Shown: piece after piece, positions 1-7,691 of the stretch
How positions within the stretch are numbered: the stretch's first letter is position 1
Layout of the letters: each line of letters begins with the position of its first letter
Assembly: GCA_039029395.1 (NCBI GenBank)
Contig: JBCCGG010000014.1
Coordinates: forward strand, 57,231 to 121,230
Length of the DNA stretch: 64,000 nucleotides
DNA from: JBCCGG01 sp039029395
GTDB lineage: Bacteria > Pseudomonadota > Alphaproteobacteria > Kiloniellales > JAKSDN01
Direction of reading: 5' to 3'
Made by a program: the position numbers and the translations under genes
The notes under the pieces: model-generated
The model's database searches: none
Told to the model about the DNA's origin: nothing
Seen by the model: only the letters and a program-made list of their open reading frames with translations

Positions 1-679
1 TGGCCAGGAGTGCCCGGGTCGAGGGCAGGAAGTCGTAGATCGTGGAGCCTTCGCCGATGATTGTCAGCACGGTCGGCGCGGGCACCACGTCCAGGCCCCA
101 ATAGGAAAAGGCCTCAACCGCCCGGGGCATGTGCACCGCGTGGGTCACCAGATAGATCCGCTCGATCCCCTCATCGCCGAGCAACTCCGCTGCAAAGCGG
201 GCGTTTTCGAAGGTCGAGCGCGCCTTGTCGTCGACCCAGCGCACGGGCACTTTGAACTCGTCCTCGAGGGTCGCGCGCATCGCTTCGGAGAGCGAGATGA
301 TCGATTGGCCGATCGGCCCGCCGGTGACCAGGAGCGGCAATCCGGTCTCGCGCTGGAGGCGCGCGCCATAGCGCAAGCGCTCGAGCGTGAGCCGGCCGAC
401 CGTGTCGCCAGCGTACTCCGGGGTGCGTGTGCGGATGTCGCCGCCGAGCACCACGATCGCCCCGGCGCCGTCCTCGGCCGCCGGCCGTACCAGGGGGATG
501 CCATCGCCCACCGCGGCCGACAGATAGGCGCTGACCAGAGGCGTGGAAAGACCATAGAGCACCACAAGTGCCGCCGCCGCGACGAAGGTGCCCAGGCGAC
601 GCAGCCAAGGCCGCAGCAGGAGGCCGACGAGCACCCCCAGGCCGCAGAGGAACAGCGGATCGGTCAAGACCAATCTCAT
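1..679 (-). CDS. YdcF-like (DUF218) membrane protein, C-terminus cut by window edge
   Basis: The reading frame starts at ATG 679 and runs off the left edge, so the C-terminus is missing. Two hydrophobic segments (about residues 8-24 and 30-48) are followed by a DUF218 domain beginning with VVLGGDIRTRTPEY near residue 77. Further on it has LLVTGGPIG and LVTHAVHMPRA, the usual order of conserved blocks in the YdcF/ElyC/SanA group. Members of this family act at the inner membrane in envelope or polyisoprenoid-related functions, but the reaction is not established for most. The overlapping frames on both strands lack these blocks. The family call is firm; the precise function is not known. Confidence 0.85.
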   Translation of the reverse strand, partial: MRLVLTDPLFLCGLGVLVGLLLRPWLRRLGTFVAAAALVVLYGLSTPLVSAYLSAAVGDGIPLVRPAAEDGAGAIVVLGGDIRTRTPEYAGDTVGRLTLERLRYGARLQRETGLPLLVTGGPIGQSIISLSEAMRATLEDEFKVPVRWVDDKARSTFENARFAAELLGDEGIERIYLVTHAVHMPRAVEAFSYWGLDVVPAPTVLTIIGEGSTIYDFLPSTRALLA

Positions 680-747
680 GACGCCGGTCTCGCCATGGGT
701 GCCGCCGGCAGGCTAGACTGGCCCGGCGGCAGATCGGAAAGGGCATC

Positions 748-1017
748 ATGGTAAAGCTGATCGACTTCGCGGAAATCCAGCGCCTGCTCGACGAGCTCGC
801 GCCCCACGAGGGCGAGCTGACCGGCAACGAGCTGGAACTCTACCGCAGCCTGCGCGCCAAGTATCAGGAGCCAGTCAGCGGTCAGTTCGACGACAAGATC
901 TGTCTCGAGCTGCTGCTGCGAAACATCGGAATCCGGCGCGCCCACGGGCTCGCCCCCCAGGACGCCGGCGCCCGCCGGATCGACTTGCCACGGGTCGATC
1001 AGAACGAGGACTCCTAA
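748..1017 (+). CDS. Small conserved hypothetical protein (89 aa)
   Basis: The frame opens with ATG 13-14 bases after a GGAAAGGG stretch. It encodes an acidic, mostly helical 89-residue protein starting MVKLIDFAEIQRLLDEL, with no signal peptide or membrane segment. The middle part (LTGNELELYRSLRAKYQEP) resembles small soluble adaptor-like proteins, but I do not recognise a family. It converges on the aldehyde oxidoreductase operon, ending 11 bases before the MoaD-like stop. Codon use matches the neighbours, which favours it over the antisense frame. Confidence 0.6.
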   Translation: MVKLIDFAEIQRLLDELAPHEGELTGNELELYRSLRAKYQEPVSGQFDDKICLELLLRNIGIRRAHGLAPQDAGARRIDLPRVDQNEDS

Positions 1018-1027
1018 CCCGCGGCTC

Positions 1028-1279
1028 TCAGCCGCCCTTGAGCGGCGGCATGATCGCGAGGGCATCGTTGTCGGCCAGCTGGCGGGCGACCTGATCGGCC
1101 TTGGGCACGTTCTCGCCGTTCAAAACCACCAGATAGGTCGCGCCTTCGGGCAAGCCGAGCTGGCGCATGACGCCCTGGGGCGTCGCGCCTTCTTCGACCT
1201 CTAGCTCGGCCTTGTTGCCGACGCTGCCGGCCGGCAGATACTTGGCCAGGCTGCTCGATGTCTTGAGCGAGATCTTCAT
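1028..1279 (-). CDS. MoaD/ThiS-family sulfur carrier protein
   Basis: This 83-residue protein ends in Gly-Gly (PPLKGG), the terminus that is adenylated and thiocarboxylated in MoaD and ThiS ubiquitin-like carriers. The internal VVLNGENVPKADQ block fits the beta-grasp fold. It is the last gene of an operon, five bases after the aldehyde oxidoreductase stop. Dedicated MoaD-like proteins often accompany tungsten or molybdenum AOR genes and probably supply sulfur for the pterin cofactor. Its place here makes that role more likely than thiamine synthesis. The partner MoaE or MoeB is not in the window. Confidence 0.85.
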   Translation of the reverse strand: MKISLKTSSSLAKYLPAGSVGNKAELEVEEGATPQGVMRQLGLPEGATYLVVLNGENVPKADQVARQLADNDALAIMPPLKGG

Positions 1280-1284
1280 CGCGC

Positions 1285-3105
1285 CTAGAGCCCGAGCCTG
1301 GAGAGTGTCTCGTTGGTCGGCACGCCCTCGGTTGTCCAGCCGCGCTCCTGGTAATACTCGGGTATCATCTTGGCGATCTCCGCGACCTTACCCTTGGCGG
1401 TGCCAGTGGGCGCCGGGGTTTCGAGCAGGCGCTTGGGCAGGTTGTCGTCGGCCTTGGTGAAGCCCGCCGCCAGATTGAACTGGCGCTCTAGGTTGAAGGT
1501 CCGCTCGCCCGATTCCACCAAGCGCTCCTCGCTCCACTCGCCCTCGCAGGCGGCGTCGACCAGCTGCTGAAACTCCGGCACGCCCCAAGCCGCCACGGTG
1601 AAGAGGCAAAGCCCAGTGGAGTCGATCATCGCCACCCGGTCCTGAGAGTCCTTGCAAGGCTTTGCTTTGCCGTTGCCGGTCTGGTCTTCCATGTCCTCGG
1701 GGAAGGTGTCGTGCTTGAGGTGGCAGGCGCCCCGGTTGCTGGTAACGTAGCCCAGGCCCATGCCCTGGAGCGCGCGCGGATCGTAGCCCGGGAACTCCTG
1801 GCCCTTGACCCCCATGAAGAGCTCCGGATGGCCGTACTTCTCGCACAGGCGCTTGGCGCCAAGGCCGAGCTCCTTGCCGAAGCCCTCGCCCTTTCCAGTC
1901 TTCTCGGCCATCACGGTCAGCGCCTCGGCATTGCCGAAGTTCAGCTCCATACCGTCGGTCTGCTCCTTGGTGAGCGCGCCAAGCTCGTAGAGCTCCATGG
2001 CGGCCGATAAGGTCACGCCGAAGGAGATCGGGTCCATGCCATGCTCGTTCATCATGTAGCCGGCAAAGGTCAGCGCGTCGATGTCGTCGACCGCGAGCAT
2101 GGGGCCGAAGGCATAGGCGGTCTCGTATTCCAGCCCGCCCGAGGCGTGGCGGTACTCCGGCCGATTGACGATCGTGAAGTGCTGCTCGTCGATATGGGCG
2201 ATGCGCCCGCAGGCGATGGTGCAGCCGAAGCAGGCCTTGTTGGTGATCAGGTTGACGTGGCCGTGCTCGTTGGGCGTGGTCATGGCAGCCGGGTTGATCC
2301 TCTCGGTGCCGTCGAACTGGACCTCGTTGTAGTTGCGGGTCGGCAGGCCGCCAAAGGTCTCCATGGCGTCGATCATGTCGTTGGTGCCGAGCTCGGTCAG
2401 GCCCTTGCGGCCATCACTCTCGGCGAGCAGCTTGTTGGTCGCCTTGACCGCCTCCATGAAGCGCTTGGGATCGTCGACCGTGACGCCCAGGGTGCCGTGC
2501 ACGCCGATCGCCTTGAGGTTCTTCGAGCCCATCACCGCGCCGACGCCGGAGCGCCCGGCCGCCCGATGCAGGTCATTGACGACGCAAGCAAAGAAGACGC
2601 CGTTCTCGCCCGCCTCGCCGATCGAGGCGACTTTCATCAGGGGGTTGCCGTGTTGCTTCTTCAGCCATTCCTCGGTGTGCCACACCGTGGTGCCCCAGAT
2701 CTCGTCGGCCGGCAGGATCTCCACCTTGTCGTTGACGATATGGAGATAGACCGGCTTGGGCGAACGACCCTCGAGGATCAGCAGGTCGTAGCCAGCGTAC
2801 TTGAGCTCGGCACCGAACTTGCCGCCCGAATTGGAGCAGGCGATCGCCCCGGTCAGCGGCCCCTTGGTGACCACCGCGTAGCGCCCGGAGGTCGAGGCCA
2901 TGGTGCCTGTGAGCGGGCCGGTCGCGAAGATCAGTACGTTCTCCGGGCTTAAGGGATCGACCTTGGGGTCTATGGACTCGACCAGGTACTTGCTCGCCAG
3001 ACCCCGTTCGCCCAGGTAGTCGTTGGCCCACTCCATGTTGAGGGGCTCGGTCGAGTGGGTGCCGTCGGTCAGGTTGATCCTGAGAACTTTACGCTGCCAT
3101 GACAT
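1285..3105 (-). CDS. Aldehyde:ferredoxin oxidoreductase family (AOR), pterin enzyme
   Basis: The 606-residue length is normal for AOR. These enzymes oxidise aldehydes to carboxylic acids with a tungsten- or molybdenum-bispyranopterin and one 4Fe-4S cluster, passing electrons to ferredoxin. Cluster ligands are visible as CFGCTIAC (Cys292, Cys295, Cys299). The fourth ligand lies in the pterin motif DSTGLC (Asp495-Cys500). The N-terminal block GERGLASKYLVE and ATGPLTGTMA are typical. ATG 3105 follows GAGGA. It lies 36 bases downstream of the ferredoxin gene and just upstream of the MoaD-like gene. The substrate and the metal (W or Mo) cannot be told from sequence. No AorC-type FAD subunit is adjacent. 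Confidence 0.92.
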   Translation of the reverse strand: MSWQRKVLRINLTDGTHSTEPLNMEWANDYLGERGLASKYLVESIDPKVDPLSPENVLIFATGPLTGTMASTSGRYAVVTKGPLTGAIACSNSGGKFGAELKYAGYDLLILEGRSPKPVYLHIVNDKVEILPADEIWGTTVWHTEEWLKKQHGNPLMKVASIGEAGENGVFFACVVNDLHRAAGRSGVGAVMGSKNLKAIGVHGTLGVTVDDPKRFMEAVKATNKLLAESDGRKGLTELGTNDMIDAMETFGGLPTRNYNEVQFDGTERINPAAMTTPNEHGHVNLITNKACFGCTIACGRIAHIDEQHFTIVNRPEYRHASGGLEYETAYAFGPMLAVDDIDALTFAGYMMNEHGMDPISFGVTLSAAMELYELGALTKEQTDGMELNFGNAEALTVMAEKTGKGEGFGKELGLGAKRLCEKYGHPELFMGVKGQEFPGYDPRALQGMGLGYVTSNRGACHLKHDTFPEDMEDQTGNGKAKPCKDSQDRVAMIDSTGLCLFTVAAWGVPEFQQLVDAACEGEWSEERLVESGERTFNLERQFNLAAGFTKADDNLPKRLLETPAPTGTAKGKVAEIAKMIPEYYQERGWTTEGVPTNETLSRLGL

Positions 3106-3141
3106 GATGCACTGTCCTCATGCTAGAAAAGATCGAGCCGC

Positions 3142-3612
3142 TTAGGCGGGCCGGCCGTGGCCGGCGAGCGCGGAGTCCTTCATGCGCTCATAGCCCGTCC
3201 AGTCGGCCGGAACATAGGTGATCGCGTCGGTCGGACAGGCCTGCGCGCATTGAGGATCGCCGCCGCAAAGGTCGCACTTCATCACCTTGCCGGTGTCCTG
3301 GTTGTAGTTGATCGTGCCGAAGGGGCAGGCGATCGTGCAGACCTTGCAGCCGACACAGATGGAATCGCTGACCTCGACCGCGCCGGTCTCGGCGTTGCGC
3401 GAGATCGCGGAGACCGGACAGGCGTGCAGACACCAGGCCTCGGCGCACTGGGTGCAGGTGTAGGGTATCGCCCGCCGGCCGTGCTCAAACTCGAAGATCT
3501 TGATGCGCGATTTGGCCGGGTTGAAGCGGCCTTCATGCTCGAAGGAGCAGGCCATCTCGCACTGCAGGCAACTGGTGCACTTTTCAGGATCGATCAGTAG
3601 CGCTTTATGCAT
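3142..3612 (-). CDS. Four-cluster ferredoxin subunit, AorA/HycB-like
   Basis: The 156-residue protein has four cysteine groups for 4Fe-4S clusters: CTSCLQCEMAC, CTQCAEAWCLHACP, CVGCKVCTIACPFG and CDLCGGDPQCAQACP. This is the pattern of electron-transfer subunits of the DmsB/HycB type. As first gene of the operon with AOR it most likely carries electrons away from the oxidoreductase, like AorA of bacterial AOR complexes. I chose ATG 3612 (MHKALLIDPEKC) because the clusters begin about ten residues later. A longer frame from 3669 adds an unlikely proline- and glycine-rich leader. Confidence 0.88.
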   Translation of the reverse strand: MHKALLIDPEKCTSCLQCEMACSFEHEGRFNPAKSRIKIFEFEHGRRAIPYTCTQCAEAWCLHACPVSAISRNAETGAVEVSDSICVGCKVCTIACPFGTINYNQDTGKVMKCDLCGGDPQCAQACPTDAITYVPADWTGYERMKDSALAGHGRPA

Positions 3613-3726
3613 TCCGTCCCTCATCTGAACAGACGGGGGCCGCAAACCTCCCCCGCATCGAGCCGGCACTTTAAAGGCTTCGGCGGCTTAGCGATAGACC
3701 CGAAAATTCTGTGGCTATTGGCCAGC

Positions 3727-4032
3727 TTAGGCAAGCAGATAGCGCGCCACGGCGACCGCCGCGACCCCGGCGCCGACGCCGGCGAAGTCGTTGCCGGAGA
3801 GCTGCCGGGCTATAAATGCGGCCAAGATGCCGAGCAGCTCCGGCGGCCGCCCGGAGGCGGCGGCCGGCGCCAGGATCGCGACCACCACGGCAAGCGGGAT
3901 AGCCTGCAGCCAAGCCTCCACGCGGGGCGTGAGGCGCACCCAGCCCATGGCGAAGAAGCCCGCCGCCCGGCAGACGTAGGTGACCAGGCCCATGGCCAGA
4001 AACGCGATCAGGAGATCAGGCGACGGGCTCAT
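3727..4032 (-). CDS. azlD: AzlD-type branched-chain amino acid exporter subunit
   Basis: This 101-residue hydrophobic protein has about four membrane segments and the family block YVCRAAGFFAMGWVRL. AzlD is the small partner of AzlC in LIV-E exporters that move branched-chain amino acids or their analogues out of the cell. The start overlaps the end of azlC by 17 bases, which suggests translational coupling. The gene ends at 3727, about 115 bases from the ferredoxin start, and that gap holds nothing recognisable. Confidence 0.85.
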   Translation of the reverse strand: MSPSPDLLIAFLAMGLVTYVCRAAGFFAMGWVRLTPRVEAWLQAIPLAVVVAILAPAAASGRPPELLGILAAFIARQLSGNDFAGVGAGVAAVAVARYLLA

Positions 4033-4720
4033 GGCGCCAGGCCGCGGTCAAGCTGCCGGCCAGGCCGCCGGCCAGGATGTACCAAGGCCCGGGCAGGGCC
4101 CAATGAACCGCAATCGCACTGGCCGCGGCGGCGACGAGCGGCCAGAGATCGCCGCGCCCGCGCCACAGGCTAACCGCCATGGAGGCGCAAAAGGCGACCA
4201 GCAGGAAATCCAGCCCCCACGCCTCCGGCGCGCCGATCGCCCGGCCCAGGCGGTGGCCCAGCAGGGTGCCGCCCAGCCAGGCGGCGTAGAGCGCGAGCCC
4301 GCCGCCGACCAGGAAGGCGCCGTCGCGCCGGCCGGCGGCCCACTCGCCCATGGCCTGGAGCCAATTGGCGTCGCCCATGAAGAACAGCGAGCCGTAGGCG
4401 CGCGGCCGGCTGAGCCGTGCAAACCAGGGTCTGAGCGCGGCGCCCATCAACAGGTAACGGGCGTTCATGCCGAAAATCGCGATCAGCAAGGCGACCAGCG
4501 GGATCGGCTCGGCCCAAATCTGCAGGGCGACGATTTGGGCCGAGCCGGAGTTGACCAGAGCGCTCATCATCAGCGCCGCCGTCAGGTCGAGGCCGGCTTG
4601 GTCGGCCAACACGCCGAAGGCGAGCCCATAGAGCACGGTGCTGGCCGCGAAGGCGGTGATCGCCCGGGCGCCGGCCCGCGCGCCGGCAAGGGTGAAGGGG
4701 ACCGGGTCCCGGCGAGCCAA
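4016..4720 (-). CDS. azlC: AzlC-type branched-chain amino acid exporter, large subunit
   Basis: The protein contains the AzlC signature region (FGVLADQAGLDL, NSGSAQIVAL, MNARYLLMGAALRP) and several membrane segments. I place the start at TTG 4720, which gives 234 residues and MARRDPVPF as the N-terminus. A perfect AAGGAGG lies five bases upstream of it. A longer ATG frame from 4771 would put that Shine-Dalgarno site and a promoter inside the coding region. The gene is divergent from the CGNR regulator at 4797, which is a plausible controller of azlCD. The substrate is not determined. Confidence 0.85.
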   Translation of the reverse strand: MARRDPVPFTLAGARAGARAITAFAASTVLYGLAFGVLADQAGLDLTAALMMSALVNSGSAQIVALQIWAEPIPLVALLIAIFGMNARYLLMGAALRPWFARLSRPRAYGSLFFMGDANWLQAMGEWAAGRRDGAFLVGGGLALYAAWLGGTLLGHRLGRAIGAPEAWGLDFLLVAFCASMAVSLWRGRGDLWPLVAAAASAIAVHWALPGPWYILAGGLAGSLTAAWRHEPVA

Positions 4721-4725
4721 TCTAA

Positions 4726-4732
4726 CCTCCTT
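4726..4732 (-). promoter_or_regulatory. Shine-Dalgarno site fixing a TTG start of azlC
   Basis: AAGGAGG is read on the minus strand five bases upstream of TTG 4720. It is a full-length match and decides against the longer ATG start at 4771. The site sits inside an inverted repeat (CTAACC at 4722-4727 and GGTTAG at 4736-4741), so ribosome access could be affected by RNA folding or by a bound regulator. Confidence 0.7.
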
Positions 4733-4749
4733 AAGGGTTAGTTTGACAG

Positions 4750-4778
4750 AACCTAGGGCGCCTGCTTTCATTCGTCAA
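4750..4778 (-). promoter_or_regulatory. Candidate azlCD promoter
   Basis: On the minus strand TTGACG (4778-4773) is separated by 17 bases from TAGGTT (4755-4750). Transcription would begin near 4743, just before the azlC ribosome site. On the plus strand TTGACA at 4743-4748 could serve the divergent regulator, but I see no good -10 for it. The inverted repeat at 4722-4741 is a possible operator between the two genes. Confidence 0.45.
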
Positions 4779-4796
4779 CCATCATGGTGGTTAGAA

Positions 4797-5429
4797 ATGA
4801 CGACCCTTGATCCCCTGCCCTCCTATGGCGACCGGACGCCCAAGCTGATCGGCGGCCTGCCCTGCTTGGACTTCGTCAACACGGTGGAGTGGCGCGGCGA
4901 TCCCACGGCTTGGGGCGAGCACCTGATCAATTACGGCGAGCTGATCCATTGGGCGGGAGCGGCTGGCCTGGTGGCCCGCAGAGAGGCCAAACGGCTGCTC
5001 AGCGCCGCCAAGCGCGACCCAGATGCGGCCCAAACGGTCCTTAAGGAAGCGGTCGACCTGCGCGAGACGCTGGCACGCTTGCTGCGGAGCCCAGATCTAC
5101 CCGAAGAGTCGGACCTGGCGCGGGTCAACCGTCTGCTCGCCCAAGCGCCGGCGCGTGGCGTCCTATCGGCCGCGGATGGCGGATTCGCCTGGGCCGGCGG
5201 CGGTGAGTCCCTCTGGCGCCCGCTCTGGCCGGTCTTGTGGAGCGCCGCCGATCTGCTGACCTCCGAGCGGCTCGGCCAGGTGCGCGCCTGTTCCGATCCG
5301 CGCTGCGGCTGGCTCTTCCTGGACACCTCGCGCAACCGCTCCCGGCGCTGGTGCGCCATGGCCGACTGCGGCAATCGCGCCAAGGCCAGGCGGCACTACG
5401 CGAGGCGCCTCGAGCAGAAAGGCCCTTGA
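4797..5429 (+). CDS. CGNR zinc-finger / ABATE-domain transcriptional regulator
   Basis: The 210-residue protein has an N-terminal ABATE domain (GGLPCLDFVNTVEWRG at residues 19-34) and a C-terminal CGNR zinc finger. Putative zinc ligands are Cys165, Cys170, Cys186 and Cys191, and the CGNR tetrad is residues 191-194. Such proteins are treated as stress-type transcription regulators that bind DNA with the C-terminal finger. The gene is divergent from azlCD, sharing a 76-base intergenic region with promoter signals and an inverted repeat, so it may control that exporter. ATG 4797 is chosen because the ABATE domain begins 18 residues later. Confidence 0.85.
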   Translation: MTTLDPLPSYGDRTPKLIGGLPCLDFVNTVEWRGDPTAWGEHLINYGELIHWAGAAGLVARREAKRLLSAAKRDPDAAQTVLKEAVDLRETLARLLRSPDLPEESDLARVNRLLAQAPARGVLSAADGGFAWAGGGESLWRPLWPVLWSAADLLTSERLGQVRACSDPRCGWLFLDTSRNRSRRWCAMADCGNRAKARRHYARRLEQKGP

Positions 5430-5436
5430 GCGGAGA

Positions 5437-5667
5437 TCAGCTGTTAGCAGGTGGCGCGACGCGCTTGTGGGCCTCCTCGATGATGGATTTGTTCAGGATT
5501 CGAACCGCGCCGACCATCAGCAAGCGCATGTCCTCGACGATGTAGTCCGCCAAGTCCTCGTCGGAGATCTGCTCGCCCTCGATATCTAGGCGAAAGCCCT
5601 GGCCTTGAATGCCGCCGCCGTTCGAAAAATCCACCTCGAAGTCGAACTGCACCCGTTTGTCGCTCAT
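5437..5667 (-). CDS. Small conserved hypothetical protein (76 aa)
   Basis: I start the protein at ATG 5667 (MSDKRVQFDFEVDF), preceded by AGGAG with nine bases spacing. A longer frame from 5796 would run through the promoter. The product is acidic and soluble, with an N-terminal beta-like segment followed by a helix ending MLNKSIIEEAHKR-like (here ILNKSIIEEAHKRVAPP). I recall similar short proteins beside metal-dependent cyclase genes but cannot name a family with confidence. A near-consensus promoter and an operator-like dyad lie about 75-105 bases upstream, so expression is probably strong and regulated. Confidence 0.65.
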   Translation of the reverse strand: MSDKRVQFDFEVDFSNGGGIQGQGFRLDIEGEQISDEDLADYIVEDMRLLMVGAVRILNKSIIEEAHKRVAPPANS

Positions 5668-5738
5668 GATCCCGCTCCTGACCGCAGTTTCATTTCCTGG
5701 CGCCGCATCGGCGCCAAGCTCAAAAAGTTTCGATCGAA

Positions 5739-5775
5739 TGTAACTAGTATTATAGGTTACATCGTGTTTTGTCAA
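5739..5775 (-). promoter_or_regulatory. Strong promoter overlapped by a TGTAAC/GTTACA dyad
   Basis: On the minus strand TTGACA (5775-5770) is followed after 17 bases by TAATAC (5752-5747), or after 15 bases by TATAAT (5754-5749). TGTAAC at 5739-5744 and GTTACA at 5756-5761 form a perfect 6-bp inverted repeat around the -10. This short AT-rich stretch stands out from the surrounding GC-rich sequence. It reads toward the 76-residue gene at 5667, leaving a leader of about 70 bases. Confidence 0.6.
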
Positions 5776-5789
5776 GAATGTTGCGGCGC

Positions 5790-6053
5790 TCACCAAATCG
5801 CCGCGCCCAGCTCCGCCTTCTTGGCGTCCCAGTCGGGCTTCTCGAGCACCTGGATGCCGTTGGCCTGGATCAAGGCTTGGAGCGACCCACCGCGTTTCTC
5901 GTGGAACTGGGTCAGGCGGCCAGGGCCAGCCACCACCTCGAGGCCCTCGACCGTCTGGATCGCCGCCATCAGGGCTTCATTGCCGGCTGGGCTCATGACG
6001 GTAAGCAGGCGGCCCCAACTGTGGGTCCGGCCGATCAGGCCGTAGATCGTCAC
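5790..6053 (-). CDS. Hypothetical protein (87 aa), translationally coupled to GNAT gene
   Basis: The frame starts at GTG 6053 and overlaps the stop of the upstream GNAT gene (TGA at 6052-6050), a GTGA junction typical of coupled genes. The product begins MTIYGLIGRTHSWGRLL and contains a glutathione-transferase-like or thioredoxin-like pattern too short to assign. It ends GAAIW. I do not recognise the family. It is third in the N-formylglutamate amidohydrolase - GNAT - hypothetical operon, which argues that it is a real gene. Confidence 0.6.
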   Translation of the reverse strand: MTIYGLIGRTHSWGRLLTVMSPAGNEALMAAIQTVEGLEVVAGPGRLTQFHEKRGGSLQALIQANGIQVLEKPDWDAKKAELGAAIW

Positions 6054-6595
6054 GGCCGCTCGGGGCCTGGCAGGGTCCGGTCGCCCTCGCCCAGGGCGCG
6101 CTCCATCAGGACCGTGTCGACCCAGCGGCCGTGCTTGAAGCCAACCGCCGGCAGCACGCCGACCAGGGCGAAGCCCTGACGCTCGTGCAAACCGACAGAG
6201 GCGTGGTTGCCGCTGTCGCCGATCACCGCGACCATGCGTCGGAAGCCTTGGGCCGTACAGCGGGCGATCAGCTCGGCCAGCAAGGCCTGGCCCAGTCCAT
6301 GCCCCTGACAGTCCGGCGCCACGTAGACCGAGTCCTGGACGGCAAAGCGGTAGGCCGGCCGCGAGCGGTAGGCGCTGGCATAGGCGTAGCCGCCGACCCG
6401 GCCCTCGTGCTCGGCGACCAAGAAGGGGTAGCCATCGGCAACCAGGCCGCGATAGCGAGCCGACCAATCCGTCAGATCCGGCGCCGTCTCCTCGAAGGAG
6501 CCCAAACCGTGGGCCACGTGGTGAGCATAGATCTCGTGGGTCGCACTGAGGTCGGCCGCACTGGCGGCACGCACGCTCGGCGCGCTTGCCGTCAT
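6050..6595 (-). CDS. GNAT family N-acetyltransferase, phosphinothricin acetyltransferase-like
   Basis: This 181-residue protein has the GNAT fold with the acetyl-CoA motif VAPDCQGHGLGQALL. The N-terminal block ATHEIYAHHVAHGLGSFEE and the C-terminal GFALVGVLPAVGFKHGRW closely follow the phosphinothricin/methionine sulfone acetyltransferase subgroup. It probably acetylates an amino acid analogue or related amine in the cytoplasm. ATG 6595 overlaps the stop of the upstream N-formylglutamate amidohydrolase gene (TGATG), so the two are coupled. Confidence 0.88.
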   Translation of the reverse strand: MTASAPSVRAASAADLSATHEIYAHHVAHGLGSFEETAPDLTDWSARYRGLVADGYPFLVAEHEGRVGGYAYASAYRSRPAYRFAVQDSVYVAPDCQGHGLGQALLAELIARCTAQGFRRMVAVIGDSGNHASVGLHERQGFALVGVLPAVGFKHGRWVDTVLMERALGEGDRTLPGPERP

Positions 6596-7491
6596 CAGCT
6601 CGCCAGGCGGCGCCGGTCGAGGCCCGCCAGGGCGACCATGATCGGTGTCATCTGGGCGGCCAGGGCGTCGAGGCTGGCCGAGCGCTTGATCTTCATCTCG
6701 TCCATGTAAAGCCGCCGGCTGATCTCGATCTGCAGGGCATGAACGCCCTCGCGCGGCCGGCCGTAGTGGCGGGTGACGAAGCCGCCCGAATAGGGCGCGT
6801 TGCACGCCACCCGGTAGCCCAGGCGTGCCAGTTCCTCGGCGACCAGCTCGGTCACCGCCGGCGCGCAGGCCGTGCCGTGGCAATCGCCAAGCACGAAGTC
6901 GGCCTTGGTCGGCGCCGCGCCACGCTCGGCCGAACCACCCCTGCTGGACACCGTGGACGGCATGGAGTGGCAATCGACCAGGATGCAGAAGCCGAAGCGC
7001 GCCTGGGTCGCCTCGATCAGCTCCTTGAGCGCCGTGTGGTAGGGCCAATAGCAGCTGCGGATGCGCCCCAGCGCCTCGCGAAAGCTGAGCTTGCCGCCAT
7101 AGATCTCGGTTCCGTTAGCGACCACCCTGGCGATCGTCCCCAGGCCGGCGGCAACCCGGGGCGAGCGTGTGTTGGCATAGGCCGGCAGGGGCTCGTCAAA
7201 CATCCCGGGGTCGAGCTCGAAAGGCTCCCGGTTGGGATCCACATAGGCGCGCGGAAAGAGCGCGCGCAGCAGCGGCGCGCCAAGGTTGGGCGCGGCGCCG
7301 AAGATCTCGTCGACGAAGCTGTCCTCCGAGCGGCGCAACATCAGGCGGTCGAGCTTGGACGCGGCGACGAAGGCCTCGGGATAGCGGTTGCCGCTGTGCG
7401 GCGAGGCGAAGACCAGAGGCATGGTTTGGCGCGAGGGCGCCAGCACCTCGTGAGAGGCCTCGGCTTCGGCGATCTGAAACTCCGCGTCCAT
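6595..7491 (-). CDS. N-formylglutamate amidohydrolase family protein
   Basis: The 298-residue product carries the family blocks FASPHSGNRYPEAF, DRLMLRRSEDSFVDE, YVDPNREPFELDPGMF and LVDCHSMPS. These zinc-dependent enzymes hydrolyse N-formylglutamate to formate and glutamate, the last step of one histidine degradation route, although many homologues have other substrates. I place the start at ATG 7491 (MDAEFQIAEAE); the frame continues upstream without family similarity. It leads a three-gene operon and is divergent from cpdR, a neighbourhood seen in other alphaproteobacteria. No other hut genes are near. Confidence 0.88.
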   Translation of the reverse strand: MDAEFQIAEAEASHEVLAPSRQTMPLVFASPHSGNRYPEAFVAASKLDRLMLRRSEDSFVDEIFGAAPNLGAPLLRALFPRAYVDPNREPFELDPGMFDEPLPAYANTRSPRVAAGLGTIARVVANGTEIYGGKLSFREALGRIRSCYWPYHTALKELIEATQARFGFCILVDCHSMPSTVSSRGGSAERGAAPTKADFVLGDCHGTACAPAVTELVAEELARLGYRVACNAPYSGGFVTRHYGRPREGVHALQIEISRRLYMDEMKIKRSASLDALAAQMTPIMVALAGLDRRRLAS

Positions 7492-7691
7492 CACTCCTCG
7501 AACCTTCTCGGGACCCTCTTCCTGTCTAGGCCATCTGCGCGCGCCTGTCACCGGGGTTTGCGCTGTAGCGCGTCCTTTCGAGTCATGGTAAAGGCTCGTT
7601 AACTTTTGTTTTCTATCTTCCAGCCTGAGTACTATCCTGCGGTTTCGGCTCGAGTCGGCCGCCCTGGATCCGAACTGGCGCAAAGTGTGAC

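Noticed and set aside
171..827. Long frame on the minus strand across the YdcF-like gene
   Set aside because: It is out of frame with the DUF218 blocks, rich in Arg and Pro, and matches no protein.
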